Source: a virus
Virus record (IMG/VR): IMGVR_UViG_3300031250_000004
Coordinates: 1-37,609 of that record
Direction: 5' to 3' (one strand)
Length of the DNA: 37,609 nt
The translations under genes were made by a program, and so were the position numbers. The notes below the pieces were generated by a model. It did not search any database. It saw only the letters and a program-made list of their open reading frames with translations, and was not told the DNA's origin. Shown one piece after another: positions 1-8,301 of this stretch (the first letter of the stretch is position 1; each line of letters starts with the position of its first letter).

Positions 1-146
1 GCACCGGATCATCGCAGGCAAATCAAGCGAACCTCGGTAATCAAGGCCAACAGGGATATAACACTGATGTCACCACCGGCCAAAGTCTGTATGCGAAGCA
101 ATCAGGTGCGGCCACCGGCAGTCAGGTAACTGGTCAGCAAGCTAAC
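1..146. repeat. Terminal direct repeat, left copy (circular assembly overlap)
   Basis: These bases correspond to 37464-37609. Bases 21-146 match 37484-37609 without a difference. Bases 1-20 carry five substitutions relative to 37464-37483. The coding frame passes through the overlap in phase, which fits a circular or terminally redundant genome cut inside a gene. Simple end-to-end joining of both copies would break the frame. Confidence 0.9.
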
Positions 147-791
147 TCTCAAGGTCAGCAAACGGCTCAAGGTGGTTTGAACACTCAACAACAGGCGGCT
201 TCTGGAATTGGCAACTGGCTTCAGCAGGGAGCAGGGCCATCAGTCGCAGAATCACAACTCAAACAGGGCAACGACACGAATGTAGCCAACATGATGGCTA
301 TGGCTGCAAGCGGTCGAGGTCAAGGCGGCGGTGCTGCGGCTCAGCAAGCGGCGGCATTCCAGGGTGCCAATGCTGGACAGCAAACGAATCAGCAAGCAGC
401 AACCCTCAGAGCCCAAGAAACACAGAACTATAAACAGAACCAGTTGCAGGGATTGCAAGCTCAAGCGGGCATCGGTTCGAGTATGACCAGTGCCGGGCAG
501 AATCAGCAGAACCTAGGGCTCAGCTACAATCAATTGGCAGCCAATCAACAACAGAATGCAAGTGGCGACTTGCTCAACTCTATGAGTTCTGGACAGCAGA
601 ACAACCAGTACTACAGCAACTTGCAGCAGCAACAGTTGGCCAACGAAAGTCAATCTGCAACCGGTCTGCAGACAAGCACGAACCAAATCAACGAAGATGC
701 CGCCAAGGCCAATCAACAAAGCACATATCAGCATCAGTCCGGTGTTTCAGGGATGATTGGTGCGGCAGCTGGTGCACTAGCTTTCCTCTGA
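3..791 (+). CDS. Gln/Asn/Ser-rich virion (ejection-type) protein, 3' part; gene continues from the window's right end
   Basis: The frame is open from the first bases and ends at TGA 789-791. It continues the gene starting at 37265: bases 1-146 repeat 37464-37609, and joining them at 146/147 gives one 329-residue protein. The sequence is extremely rich in Gln, Asn, Ala, Gly and Ser, with almost no charge in the middle and a short hydrophobic Ala/Gly tail ending in LAFL. No catalytic motif is visible. It lies between the nozzle-like gene and three further low-complexity virion-type genes, a position where podoviruses encode internal or ejected proteins. Function is inferred from position and composition only. 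The real start is the ATG at 37265; no start inside this part is needed. Confidence 0.8.
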   Translation, partial: TGSSQANQANLGNQGQQGYNTDVTTGQSLYAKQSGAATGSQVTGQQANSQGQQTAQGGLNTQQQAASGIGNWLQQGAGPSVAESQLKQGNDTNVANMMAMAASGRGQGGGAAAQQAAAFQGANAGQQTNQQAATLRAQETQNYKQNQLQGLQAQAGIGSSMTSAGQNQQNLGLSYNQLAANQQQNASGDLLNSMSSGQQNNQYYSNLQQQQLANESQSATGLQTSTNQINEDAAKANQQSTYQHQSGVSGMIGAAAGALAFL

Positions 792-804
792 AAGGGACAC
801 GACA

Positions 805-1449
805 ATGGATCCTAGTTCAATGATGGGTGGCGGCGGGGGCGGTGGCGCCGGAATGGGCTCGATGTTTTCGGCGTATGGTGCCGGAGTGAAGCCGCAGGGC
901 GGGCCGTCGCAACCTCTGCAAGCGCAACAGCAGCAACCATTTCGACAGAATCAGCCTGGCCCAGCTACGGCTCAGCCCATCCAGGCTCAGCCGCAGCAAG
1001 TAAACCAGCCGCAGCAAGTAAACCAGCCGCAGCAATCCCAACCGTGGGGGATTGTCGGTACGGACAATGATACCTCTCACGGTTACTCGGCGACAGCGGG
1101 AAAGATGGCTGGCAACGCGGCTCGGGCATCGTCGCTACAGACGGCGATCAGTAACTACCATCAAGCGCAAGCGCTCGGCAATCAAGCGCCTCCGCAATCG
1201 ACCCAAGCGCAAGGTGCGCAACGACAACCGCAATCGAACCTAGCTCAACTGAGCCGGCAGCTGCAGGCAGACACTGCCGGTGAATCGGCTGCGCAGCAGT
1301 ATCAAGCTAATCCAAATTACCAATGGGCGAGTCAGCAACAGGTCAATCCTGCCAACATGCAGGATATGAACAACGCTGAAAACTACGTCAATCAGAACGC
1401 GAACACTCCACGCAACCTGCTCGACGCGACGCGAGGACTCAATGACTAA
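805..1449 (+). CDS. Gly/Gln/Pro-rich low-complexity virion-associated protein
   Basis: A 214-residue protein of unknown function. It starts at ATG 805 with an AAAGGGA ribosome site about 8 bases upstream. Residues 7-17 are a glycine run. Residues ~35-75 are a Gln/Pro-rich segment containing two perfect copies of an 18-base unit (988-1023). The rest is Gln/Asn/Ala-rich with no predicted membrane segment or catalytic motif. It follows the previous gene by 13 bases and its stop overlaps the start of the 1442 gene by 8 bases, so it is translated as part of the late structural operon. Composition like that of its upstream neighbour suggests a flexible internal or ejected virion component; this is an inference. 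Confidence 0.75.
   Translation: MDPSSMMGGGGGGGAGMGSMFSAYGAGVKPQGGPSQPLQAQQQQPFRQNQPGPATAQPIQAQPQQVNQPQQVNQPQQSQPWGIVGTDNDTSHGYSATAGKMAGNAARASSLQTAISNYHQAQALGNQAPPQSTQAQGAQRQPQSNLAQLSRQLQADTAGESAAQQYQANPNYQWASQQQVNPANMQDMNNAENYVNQNANTPRNLLDATRGLND
988..1035 (+). repeat. 18-bp tandem repeat within coding sequence
   Basis: Two identical 18-base units (988-1005 and 1006-1023) are followed by 12 bases of a third. In frame they encode a QPQQVN hexapeptide, so copy-number change would keep the reading frame. Confidence 0.9.
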
Positions 1450-3208
1450 TTCGCTCGTTGGCTTCGAGCCTGACCCCAACACGCCCGGCGCCGGTACCGC
1501 CAAGCTTTCCGATGGCTCAACGTTGTACGGGCGCCAGAGTGACTTTGCGCCCTACGCAAACCCGAACCAATCGTCAGCAATAGCGCCAACACAACAGCCT
1601 CCACAGGGTGCGCCGCAAGCTGGTGAGTCTGGCAATCCGTTGCTGAGTGCGGGGCTGCAAGCGCTCGGCGCAACCCCACGTGATGTTGCCGCGCAATACG
1701 CTCTGCAGCAGACCGGTCGCAACGTGGACTTGCCAACGCTGCTGGCGGCCAAGAAAAATCAGGTGGTGCCTGGTACTCCGGCAATGACACCGGGCACCGA
1801 GGCTAATCAGTTTCCGTGGCGCACCAACACGCAACGCACCACGGAAGGCGCCAAGCCCATTGACGAGGACCGTTGGGGAAACGTGCAACGACTCGCCGGG
1901 GAAGCGGTTGAGGCGCAATCACGAGCGCAACTCGCAGAGGGACAAGCCGCTCAAGAAACCGCACGCGCGCAAGCTGAATCCGCGGCGCAGTTACACCAGC
2001 AAATGGAAGCCCAGCAGGCGCGTCAAGAAGCGTCCTGGCAAGACCAGCACCAGCGATTGCTACAGGAGGTCGATGATGCATCAAAGTCCGAGCCCGACCA
2101 GAAACGCTGGTTCGCAGAGCATGGTGCCGTCGGTTCCATTTTTGCGATCTTGGGGTCAATGGCACAAGGCTACGGCATGGGATTGCATGGGCAGTTTGGG
2201 CCGTCGATGCTTGAGCGTTTTGTCAACAACGACATTGCTCTTCAGCAGCGCCAAATTGAACTGCGCGGCGCGAATGCTCGAAACAAGCTAGCTGATCTCT
2301 CACAACAGTACGGATCACTCGAAGCGGGAAAAGCGGCCCTACGCGCATCGCAACTACGGCTCGCTGATGCTCAGCTCGGCCAGATTGCGGCAACCGCGAA
2401 GCAACCAGCGATTCAGGCCAATATTGCAGCCCAAAAAGCCCAGATGCAAAAGCAGATTGCTGAGGCTGACTACAATCTGAGAGCAGCGGCAATGGGCACG
2501 CAGAAGACCTCGGAAGCTGCGCAGTATATGTTGCCGCGCAAGGCTACAGCGGGGGGCGTTCGAACCTCTTACAATCTAGGTGGCGTACTCGAGCAGTCGA
2601 ACAAAGAGCGTGAATTCCAGTCCAAAGAAGGCGAAGAGGCGCAGAAGCAAGCCGGAACCATCGCAGAGAAGGCGGAGTTCACGAACACAGCGATCAAGGC
2701 TGCCGACGAGTATGCAGAGGCAGCGGGATTTGTTCGCGGCAAGAGCGGACAGTGGGAAGCGCCACGAGGACACGACCATCCTTTGTTTGGACCGTGGGAC
2801 ACTACGATCGGACAGAATCGCGGGATGGGTATTTGGGACACGGACGCTACCGAGCATCGAAGGCTAGCAGCCCAGAAGCTCGAAGAAGCGGCGGCGGCTG
2901 GACGTCGAGCAAAGTACACGCGAGCGCAGGGTGGCGCTGGTGGCGACGAAGGTGGAGGACCCGTCAACACGCACGATCAAGAGGTGACCATGTTGCTCGG
3001 CAATAGCCCAAGGAACTCACCGGCGGCAGTCAACTCGTATATCGAAAACCTCAAGAGTCGCGGCCAGGCAATTCGAGCGGGGCAGACTGGGCGCGGCGTG
3101 GAGAAATTCCAGACTGGCCTCAAGCGCGAAGAGCGTCGCGATTTAGGCGAGGGCCGCGAAGCTGCGCGTAACGCAAACGGTTTCCGCCCATTGGGGCTGA
3201 AGGAATAA
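1442..3208 (+). CDS. Coiled-coil internal virion/ejection protein
   Basis: A 588-residue protein starting at ATG 1442, which overlaps the upstream stop by 8 bases. Residues ~1-135 are Pro/Gln-rich and probably disordered. Residues ~145-360 are a long Ala/Gln/Glu-rich segment (repeated QAARQE/AEAQ-like patterns) that reads as helical coiled coil, interrupted near residues 225-255 by a Gly-rich hydrophobic stretch (GSIFAILGSMAQGYGMG). The C-terminal part is again charged and helical. I recognise no enzymatic domain. Length, composition and position before another large Ala-rich protein match ejected internal virion proteins of podoviruses. This family varies too much in sequence for a firm assignment. 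Confidence 0.7.
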   Translation: MTNSLVGFEPDPNTPGAGTAKLSDGSTLYGRQSDFAPYANPNQSSAIAPTQQPPQGAPQAGESGNPLLSAGLQALGATPRDVAAQYALQQTGRNVDLPTLLAAKKNQVVPGTPAMTPGTEANQFPWRTNTQRTTEGAKPIDEDRWGNVQRLAGEAVEAQSRAQLAEGQAAQETARAQAESAAQLHQQMEAQQARQEASWQDQHQRLLQEVDDASKSEPDQKRWFAEHGAVGSIFAILGSMAQGYGMGLHGQFGPSMLERFVNNDIALQQRQIELRGANARNKLADLSQQYGSLEAGKAALRASQLRLADAQLGQIAATAKQPAIQANIAAQKAQMQKQIAEADYNLRAAAMGTQKTSEAAQYMLPRKATAGGVRTSYNLGGVLEQSNKEREFQSKEGEEAQKQAGTIAEKAEFTNTAIKAADEYAEAAGFVRGKSGQWEAPRGHDHPLFGPWDTTIGQNRGMGIWDTDATEHRRLAAQKLEEAAAAGRRAKYTRAQGGAGGDEGGGPVNTHDQEVTMLLGNSPRNSPAAVNSYIENLKSRGQAIRAGQTGRGVEKFQTGLKREERRDLGEGREAARNANGFRPLGLKE

Positions 3209-5800
3209 ATGGCCGACCTTGCCTATCGAGACGGACGCGTAGTCCTAGCCGACCCTAAGGGAAACATCGGCGATGTTGCGCCCGAAGAGCTGCAACACTA
3301 TCTCGATCAAGGATTCACTCCAGTTGCACAGCAGGTATTGACGAAGGCAGAGAAGGACGCAGCTGAGCTAGAGCAGAGTCAATCGGCAGCTGGTAAGGCG
3401 CGCACTGCAGTCACATCATTCGCGCAGGGGTTGTCGGCTCCCGTCAATTGGGCGCTGGGTCCTACGCAAAGCGATATGCCATTGTTTCGGGCGGTCAATG
3501 AGCAGACAGCCAAGGAACATGAAGCCAATCCATTGACGGCAATGGGTGGGCATATGGCTGGCGAAATGGCTGGCCTCAAAGGTTTCGGAATCGCTGGCGG
3601 CGCAGCTAAAGCTGGGGCTGCCATTGCCAACCCAATTGCGCGCGCAGCAGTGACCGCCGGCGTTGAGGGTGCCGGTCTGGGCACTATCGGCGCAATGGAG
3701 GACCCGGACGCATCAGCGGAGCACGTGTTGGCATCTGGTGCATTAGGCGCACTGATTGGCGCTGGTACGGGTACTGTGTTTTCGGCTGCGGGTCGAGGAC
3801 TGTCGAAAGTGTTCGGCAGAGCAGGGGCGCTCGAGGATACCGTCGCGAACCCGGAGAACTTCTCACGCGCCAAGGATATCTACAATTCCGCCGTTTCCGT
3901 GGCGAGCAAGATACCCAAAGAAATCCTTGAAGAAGTCGGACCATTTGGCGCACGACGCGCAGAGGCCGAAGCTGCATCGCATGGGCTTGAGGAGACGATC
4001 AACAAACAGGCGCTCGAAATGCAGCCGCTCATCACGAAGGTCGATGAGAACGTTGACGCTATTACGCGGCGTGTACGCGATTCGCTGATGAAGAAAGAAA
4101 GCCTAGCTGAGATTGCTGGTAAGGACTTTGAAACACCGACACGAATATCTGCCGCCAAGGGACTAGTGAACGGGGCTTACGAGAGCATCGCTCCTCAGCT
4201 GCGCGAGATCGAAGAATTCGAAGCGGCCAACCCAGAAGTGCGAATACCTGCTCAAACCAGAAGAGAATTGAACGCCTTGCGCAGCGAACTAGAAGATGCT
4301 GTTGATTTGTCGCAGACTGAAGGAACGCGAGCCATTGATAACTGGTCGCTAGCCAATGGGATCAAGCAAAAACTTGATACGGTAGTCAAAGGTTTACGCA
4401 CCGACACACGACGGCTATCGGGGTCAATCTCTAGTAACCAGTCGCGCAACATGCTTGAGATTGCCAAGGGTTTGCAGGTTGCGGCGGACAACACGCGCGA
4501 GTCATTGATGAGCGAGAAACTGTGGGGCGAGGCCGTAGCGGGAGCACAACGTGACGTCAATGAGATTTGGAGCGGCGGAGCGATCAGCGCAATGAAGCGG
4601 TTCGGCAAAAACTTCATGCGCGACACGGGCGAAGAGCATTACTTTCGCGGCGGAAACATTTTCGAGAACGATCCAGCGCAGACCGCAAAGGCACTCCGTT
4701 CGCTCGGAACCCCCGAGGGTTGGCTGAGCGAGACCGCGATGGGTGATTACATCGAGCACGCTGGAAAGCTCATTGACACCATCGGCGAAAAGTACGGCGT
4801 GGAGGGTGGCAAGAAAGCGCTTATCGACGAGACCAAGCGGCAGCTCACCGAGCTAAAAGCGCGATTTGGAAGCGTCAAGGATAAGGCCGACCTGGCCAAG
4901 AAATACGAGCGTATGATCGGAATCGAAGAGAAGAACAAAGGGATAGCCAATTCGCTGCCCTTGCTCGGTGGAGTACTTGGCGGCCCGGTTGGTGCCGGCA
5001 TAGGCGTAGCTGCCCGAGGACTACTCCAGCCGGGGGCTCTGGCGCACGGGCTATCCGAGATGGCTCGAGCCACGGAGCGCGTCCACGCGGTCACCGCAGG
5101 CGTCCAGACGTGGCTTGCGAAGGGGGCCGGGGTCGTCTCGTCCACCGGTCGCAACCGAGCTCTGACGTCGGCCGCTCTCCACGTTTGGAGCCGCAAGGGC
5201 AAGACTGATCGGGAGACCTATCAGGAGCGCGCCACGACCGTCGCTAACGCGGACCTGGCATCGGTTGGGCCACACGTCGAGGGGCTACCTCCCGACGTCC
5301 AGGCGGCGGCAGGAGGCGGCACGGCGAGGGCTCTGCAGTACCTCCAGGCGCTACTGCCGGCCAAGGCGGGCGGACCCACGCTCATGAACCCGTCCAGGAG
5401 CATTGTCGCTGCCGTACCCGAGCAGCAGAAATTCGCTAAAGCGTGGGCCACGGTGGTTGATCCAACGTCCGCCATCCGAGACCTCAAGCGCGGCCAGCTC
5501 AGTCCGATCCAAGTCCAGGCGCTAAAGACCGTTTACCCGAGAATCTACGACGACGTCAGGCTCAGCGCGCTGCAGGGCATTGCTCAGGCGGACGCCTCGG
5601 GTAAGGCAATCCCACTGCACACGCGTCAGCAACTCTCGCTGCTACTCGACCTGGGTGGCGCAGCACAGCCCGCATTCTCGGACCAGATGGTGGACATCAT
5701 CCAGCAGGGTCTTGCTGCGCAGAACAAGCCCGCACAAGGCCAAAAAGCTCCGCAACTCTCCAAGGGTCTCAAGTCTCCATCGCAATCACAGTTAGGATAA
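3209..5800 (+). CDS. Large internal virion (DNA-ejection) protein
   Basis: An 863-residue protein starting at ATG 3209 directly after the previous stop, with AAGGA a few bases upstream. The N-terminus (LADPKGNIGDVAPEEL, then a QGFTPV-type turn) resembles the short 'value-of-position' motif seen at the start of many podovirus ejection proteins. Residues ~110-200 contain Ala/Gly-rich hydrophobic helices (GGAAKAGAAIANPIARAAV and GALGALIGAGTGTVFSAAG) that could insert into a membrane. Residues ~220-560 are charged and helical. A second hydrophobic Gly-rich segment lies near 585-610 and the tail is Gln/Pro-rich. I see no lysozyme or protease catalytic motif. Alternating membrane-active and helical parts support a role in a trans-envelope ejection conduit, by inference. 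Confidence 0.7.
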   Translation: MADLAYRDGRVVLADPKGNIGDVAPEELQHYLDQGFTPVAQQVLTKAEKDAAELEQSQSAAGKARTAVTSFAQGLSAPVNWALGPTQSDMPLFRAVNEQTAKEHEANPLTAMGGHMAGEMAGLKGFGIAGGAAKAGAAIANPIARAAVTAGVEGAGLGTIGAMEDPDASAEHVLASGALGALIGAGTGTVFSAAGRGLSKVFGRAGALEDTVANPENFSRAKDIYNSAVSVASKIPKEILEEVGPFGARRAEAEAASHGLEETINKQALEMQPLITKVDENVDAITRRVRDSLMKKESLAEIAGKDFETPTRISAAKGLVNGAYESIAPQLREIEEFEAANPEVRIPAQTRRELNALRSELEDAVDLSQTEGTRAIDNWSLANGIKQKLDTVVKGLRTDTRRLSGSISSNQSRNMLEIAKGLQVAADNTRESLMSEKLWGEAVAGAQRDVNEIWSGGAISAMKRFGKNFMRDTGEEHYFRGGNIFENDPAQTAKALRSLGTPEGWLSETAMGDYIEHAGKLIDTIGEKYGVEGGKKALIDETKRQLTELKARFGSVKDKADLAKKYERMIGIEEKNKGIANSLPLLGGVLGGPVGAGIGVAARGLLQPGALAHGLSEMARATERVHAVTAGVQTWLAKGAGVVSSTGRNRALTSAALHVWSRKGKTDRETYQERATTVANADLASVGPHVEGLPPDVQAAAGGGTARALQYLQALLPAKAGGPTLMNPSRSIVAAVPEQQKFAKAWATVVDPTSAIRDLKRGQLSPIQVQALKTVYPRIYDDVRLSALQGIAQADASGKAIPLHTRQQLSLLLDLGGAAQPAFSDQMVDIIQQGLAAQNKPAQGQKAPQLSKGLKSPSQSQLG

Positions 5801-5806
5801 ACGACC

Positions 5807-6115
5807 ATGACATTTCCCGCAGTAGGCATCGCACAAAACAACGACCGTGGACCCGACACTCGAACAAAGTCTTTTTGGGCTGGTTCGGTTGGCCCTGCCC
5901 TTACTGCCACGGACCTAGTGTTCTGCGGCAACCCACCTCGACGGCTGTACGTCGGCACAGCAGGCGCGCTCGTGCTCACCCATACAGACGGTAACGGCGG
6001 AACATACGATGACACGATCACTGGCATTGTCGCAGGCACTCAACTTTTCAAGAGCTCGATTGTCGGCGTAAAGGCGTCAGGCTCGACCGCATACAACCTC
6101 ACGTTTGGGTGGTAA
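5807..6115 (+). CDS. Small beta-rich virion protein
   Basis: A 102-residue protein starting at ATG 5807, preceded by AGGA about 10 bases upstream. The sequence has alternating hydrophobic strands (RRLYVGTAGALVLTHTDG, DTITGIVAGTQLF, SIVGVKASG) and ends NLTFGW. This pattern is typical of small one-domain beta-sandwich proteins found beside tail-fibre genes in podovirus late operons. No cysteine pair, signal peptide or membrane segment is present. It lies between the ejection protein and the tail fibre, so a baseplate/fibre-attachment or decoration role is plausible but not shown. Confidence 0.6.
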   Translation: MTFPAVGIAQNNDRGPDTRTKSFWAGSVGPALTATDLVFCGNPPRRLYVGTAGALVLTHTDGNGGTYDDTITGIVAGTQLFKSSIVGVKASGSTAYNLTFGW

Positions 6116-6117
6116 CC

Positions 6118-8196
6118 ATGCCCGATCCGATCATCGAGAAAGCTGCCGGAGACAACATCCCATTCGTGCACGATTGGTCAAAAGACCTCGCGCGTCTCGG
6201 CGATGCTCTGATCACTGAGTCGCATTGGAACGTAGACGTCGGTAGCATCGTGATCGGCTCGGACGGGCGCTCTTCGTTTATCGCCGGTCCAATTACAGGA
6301 TGCTACGTACAGGGCGGTACTCCCGACGAGTATTGCGTGCTCAACAATTCGATCTTGTTGAACAAGGCAGTCGATCCGGATAGTGGAGATAAGCTTGTGC
6401 GGCGTTTCATTGTGCACATTCTCGATGGTCTTTGGGAGCCCATGACTCCGCCTGTCGTCATTTTGCCCGACGGCTTAGCGGACATCGCAACGCTCGAGGC
6501 ATTCCGAGGCGCAACTCCTGGGGTTTCGATCTGGGTTGACGCGACTCCTGACTATCCAGCGGGTGATCTCTACTACGCGGTTCCTGATAGCTATGCGGTA
6601 ACTCCTGACGGCCATCTCGTGGTACAGGGACGACTTGTGAAATGGATCTCTATCCACGGGTTAGGCTCCTATACAGGGGTACTACCATCGAGGAGCATCA
6701 GCACTACAGCACCTCTTACGGGTGGTGGTGACCTCTCTACCAACAGGACCCTAGGAATCAGTGCAGCTACAACGAGTGCAGCTGGTTCGATGAGCCCGAC
6801 TCAGGTAACAGAGCTGAATGCCCTCCTGGGAGCTACGCTGCTCACTGATGCTGACGAGAGTGCTACGCTTCCAAGTAGCGACCAACTAAGCATTCGGGAC
6901 GGTGATCCGAACAGTGCTCTGGTCATTGACCACGAAGGAAGCGGGAGTTGGACTATCAGTGCATTATTTGGGGCGACTGCCACCACCTATATGCGGGGTA
7001 ATGCTATCAGTGGCACACCGAACGTTGTGGCTAAATTCGTTGGCAACACAGCTGTTGGTAACTCAAATATTTCCGACGACGGATCACACGTATTCGTCAC
7101 TCACGACGCTGCGACGGCACTTTCGCCAATTGACTCCGGACAACTGATCCTGAGAGGCGCAACCAACAACACCTATCGGCTTGGGCTATCCATAGATACA
7201 GCACTGAATGTCGGCATCATCCAAGCTGGACGATCCGGATTCACCGAATTGCCACTAAGCTTCAATCCTAAGGGGCTTGCTAATGTCGGTATCGGCACCA
7301 GCTCGCCAAGAACCCAAGTGTCAATTGTCAATGCGTCTGTGGACACGATACCGTCACCAGGTGCAGCGGGCGGCAAATTCTCAATCCTCAACGAGACCGC
7401 AGGTAACTACGGCATGCTGTTTGGCGTGCTGGCAGCTGGTACTGGATTTATTCAGCAGCAAAGAGTTGACGGTACCAACTCCACGTACAATTTACTACTG
7501 AATCCAAATGGCGGAAACGTCGGCATAAACCATAATTCGATCACGCCAGCCGCCGCATTGGATGTGAATGGCAATCTTTTCGCGCGATACAATTCTTGTT
7601 TTGGCGGCAATACTAATCCGACTGCAGCTGTAGACACGACTACATTGCGAGTCCGCACCGGTGCTGCTGCGGGGTTCCTTGCACAGTCGGACGCTAACGG
7701 AAACGTGACGTGGAGCGATCGAACGCTGATCGTCAACAGCGAGGGCACTCACCAACAACATTCTAAACACTTTGAGGCGGTGGTGCCGTACAACACCACG
7801 CGCAGTTTCGGATTCACCGAGTCGCAGTGGAAGGGAAACTCGCTGGCCCCTACTGGTGACACTGGGGTCAGAGGATGTTCCGACGCTTCGATCAGCGTGC
7901 GAATCATCGGTCGAGATTCTAACGCAACCGGCAATGCATTCGACTGGACCTATCGCGGCACCATTCAGCGAGTTTACGATACTGGGGCTGGCGGTTCTTG
8001 GGTGACCACCATAGGGCTCACTGCGGTGACTGGTCTGTGTATCGGATCAAACTCGACCGTATCGGCTGCATTTGGCCTTAGCGGGGCAGCCAACGGAACA
8101 ATCACAGTAACCATCTACAACGTAATCAGCAGCGGAATACCCGCAGACTGCGCGCTTATTGTGGACATCATTGGAGCCGGCAATTACACGGCATAG
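6118..8196 (+). CDS. Tail fibre protein
   Basis: A 692-residue protein. ATG 6118 is preferred over GTG 6109 because a GGGTGG ribosome site lies 5 bases upstream. Residues ~195-240 contain the widespread fibre motif around APLTGGGDLS, TNRTLGI and ATTSAAGSMSPTQ, followed by an ELNALL stretch. The following ~330 residues are Gly/Asn/Thr-rich with repeated beta-type patterns (VGIGTSSP, LDVNGNLFAR) usual in trimeric fibre shafts. The C-terminal ~130 residues form a separate beta-rich domain. I do not see a catalytic Ser-Asp chaperone/peptidase S74 motif. The N-terminal ~60 residues probably attach to the tail. Recognition of the host surface is the expected role. Confidence 0.85.
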   Translation: MPDPIIEKAAGDNIPFVHDWSKDLARLGDALITESHWNVDVGSIVIGSDGRSSFIAGPITGCYVQGGTPDEYCVLNNSILLNKAVDPDSGDKLVRRFIVHILDGLWEPMTPPVVILPDGLADIATLEAFRGATPGVSIWVDATPDYPAGDLYYAVPDSYAVTPDGHLVVQGRLVKWISIHGLGSYTGVLPSRSISTTAPLTGGGDLSTNRTLGISAATTSAAGSMSPTQVTELNALLGATLLTDADESATLPSSDQLSIRDGDPNSALVIDHEGSGSWTISALFGATATTYMRGNAISGTPNVVAKFVGNTAVGNSNISDDGSHVFVTHDAATALSPIDSGQLILRGATNNTYRLGLSIDTALNVGIIQAGRSGFTELPLSFNPKGLANVGIGTSSPRTQVSIVNASVDTIPSPGAAGGKFSILNETAGNYGMLFGVLAAGTGFIQQQRVDGTNSTYNLLLNPNGGNVGINHNSITPAAALDVNGNLFARYNSCFGGNTNPTAAVDTTTLRVRTGAAAGFLAQSDANGNVTWSDRTLIVNSEGTHQQHSKHFEAVVPYNTTRSFGFTESQWKGNSLAPTGDTGVRGCSDASISVRIIGRDSNATGNAFDWTYRGTIQRVYDTGAGGSWVTTIGLTAVTGLCIGSNSTVSAAFGLSGAANGTITVTIYNVISSGIPADCALIVDIIGAGNYTA

Positions 8197-8205
8197 GGGG
8201 ACAGC

Positions 8206-8301
8206 GTGCAGGACAAAAATCTCTCTCAGCGAATACCGAATGGACAATTGGTGACGCTTAACGCACCGGGAGGAAATCATGCCACTACCAATCTACACTG
8301 A
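8206..8301 (+). CDS. Possible 31-residue peptide overlapping the next gene's start
   Basis: A GTG start at 8206 is preceded by a strong GGGGGA ribosome site 5 bases upstream. The frame runs 31 residues to TGA 8299-8301 and overlaps the next start (8279) in another frame by 23 bases. The peptide is hydrophilic without recognisable features. It may simply be a translated leader that couples expression of the tail protein. The main support is the ribosome site and the otherwise empty 82-base gap. Confidence 0.3.
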   Translation: MQDKNLSQRIPNGQLVTLNAPGGNHATTNLH

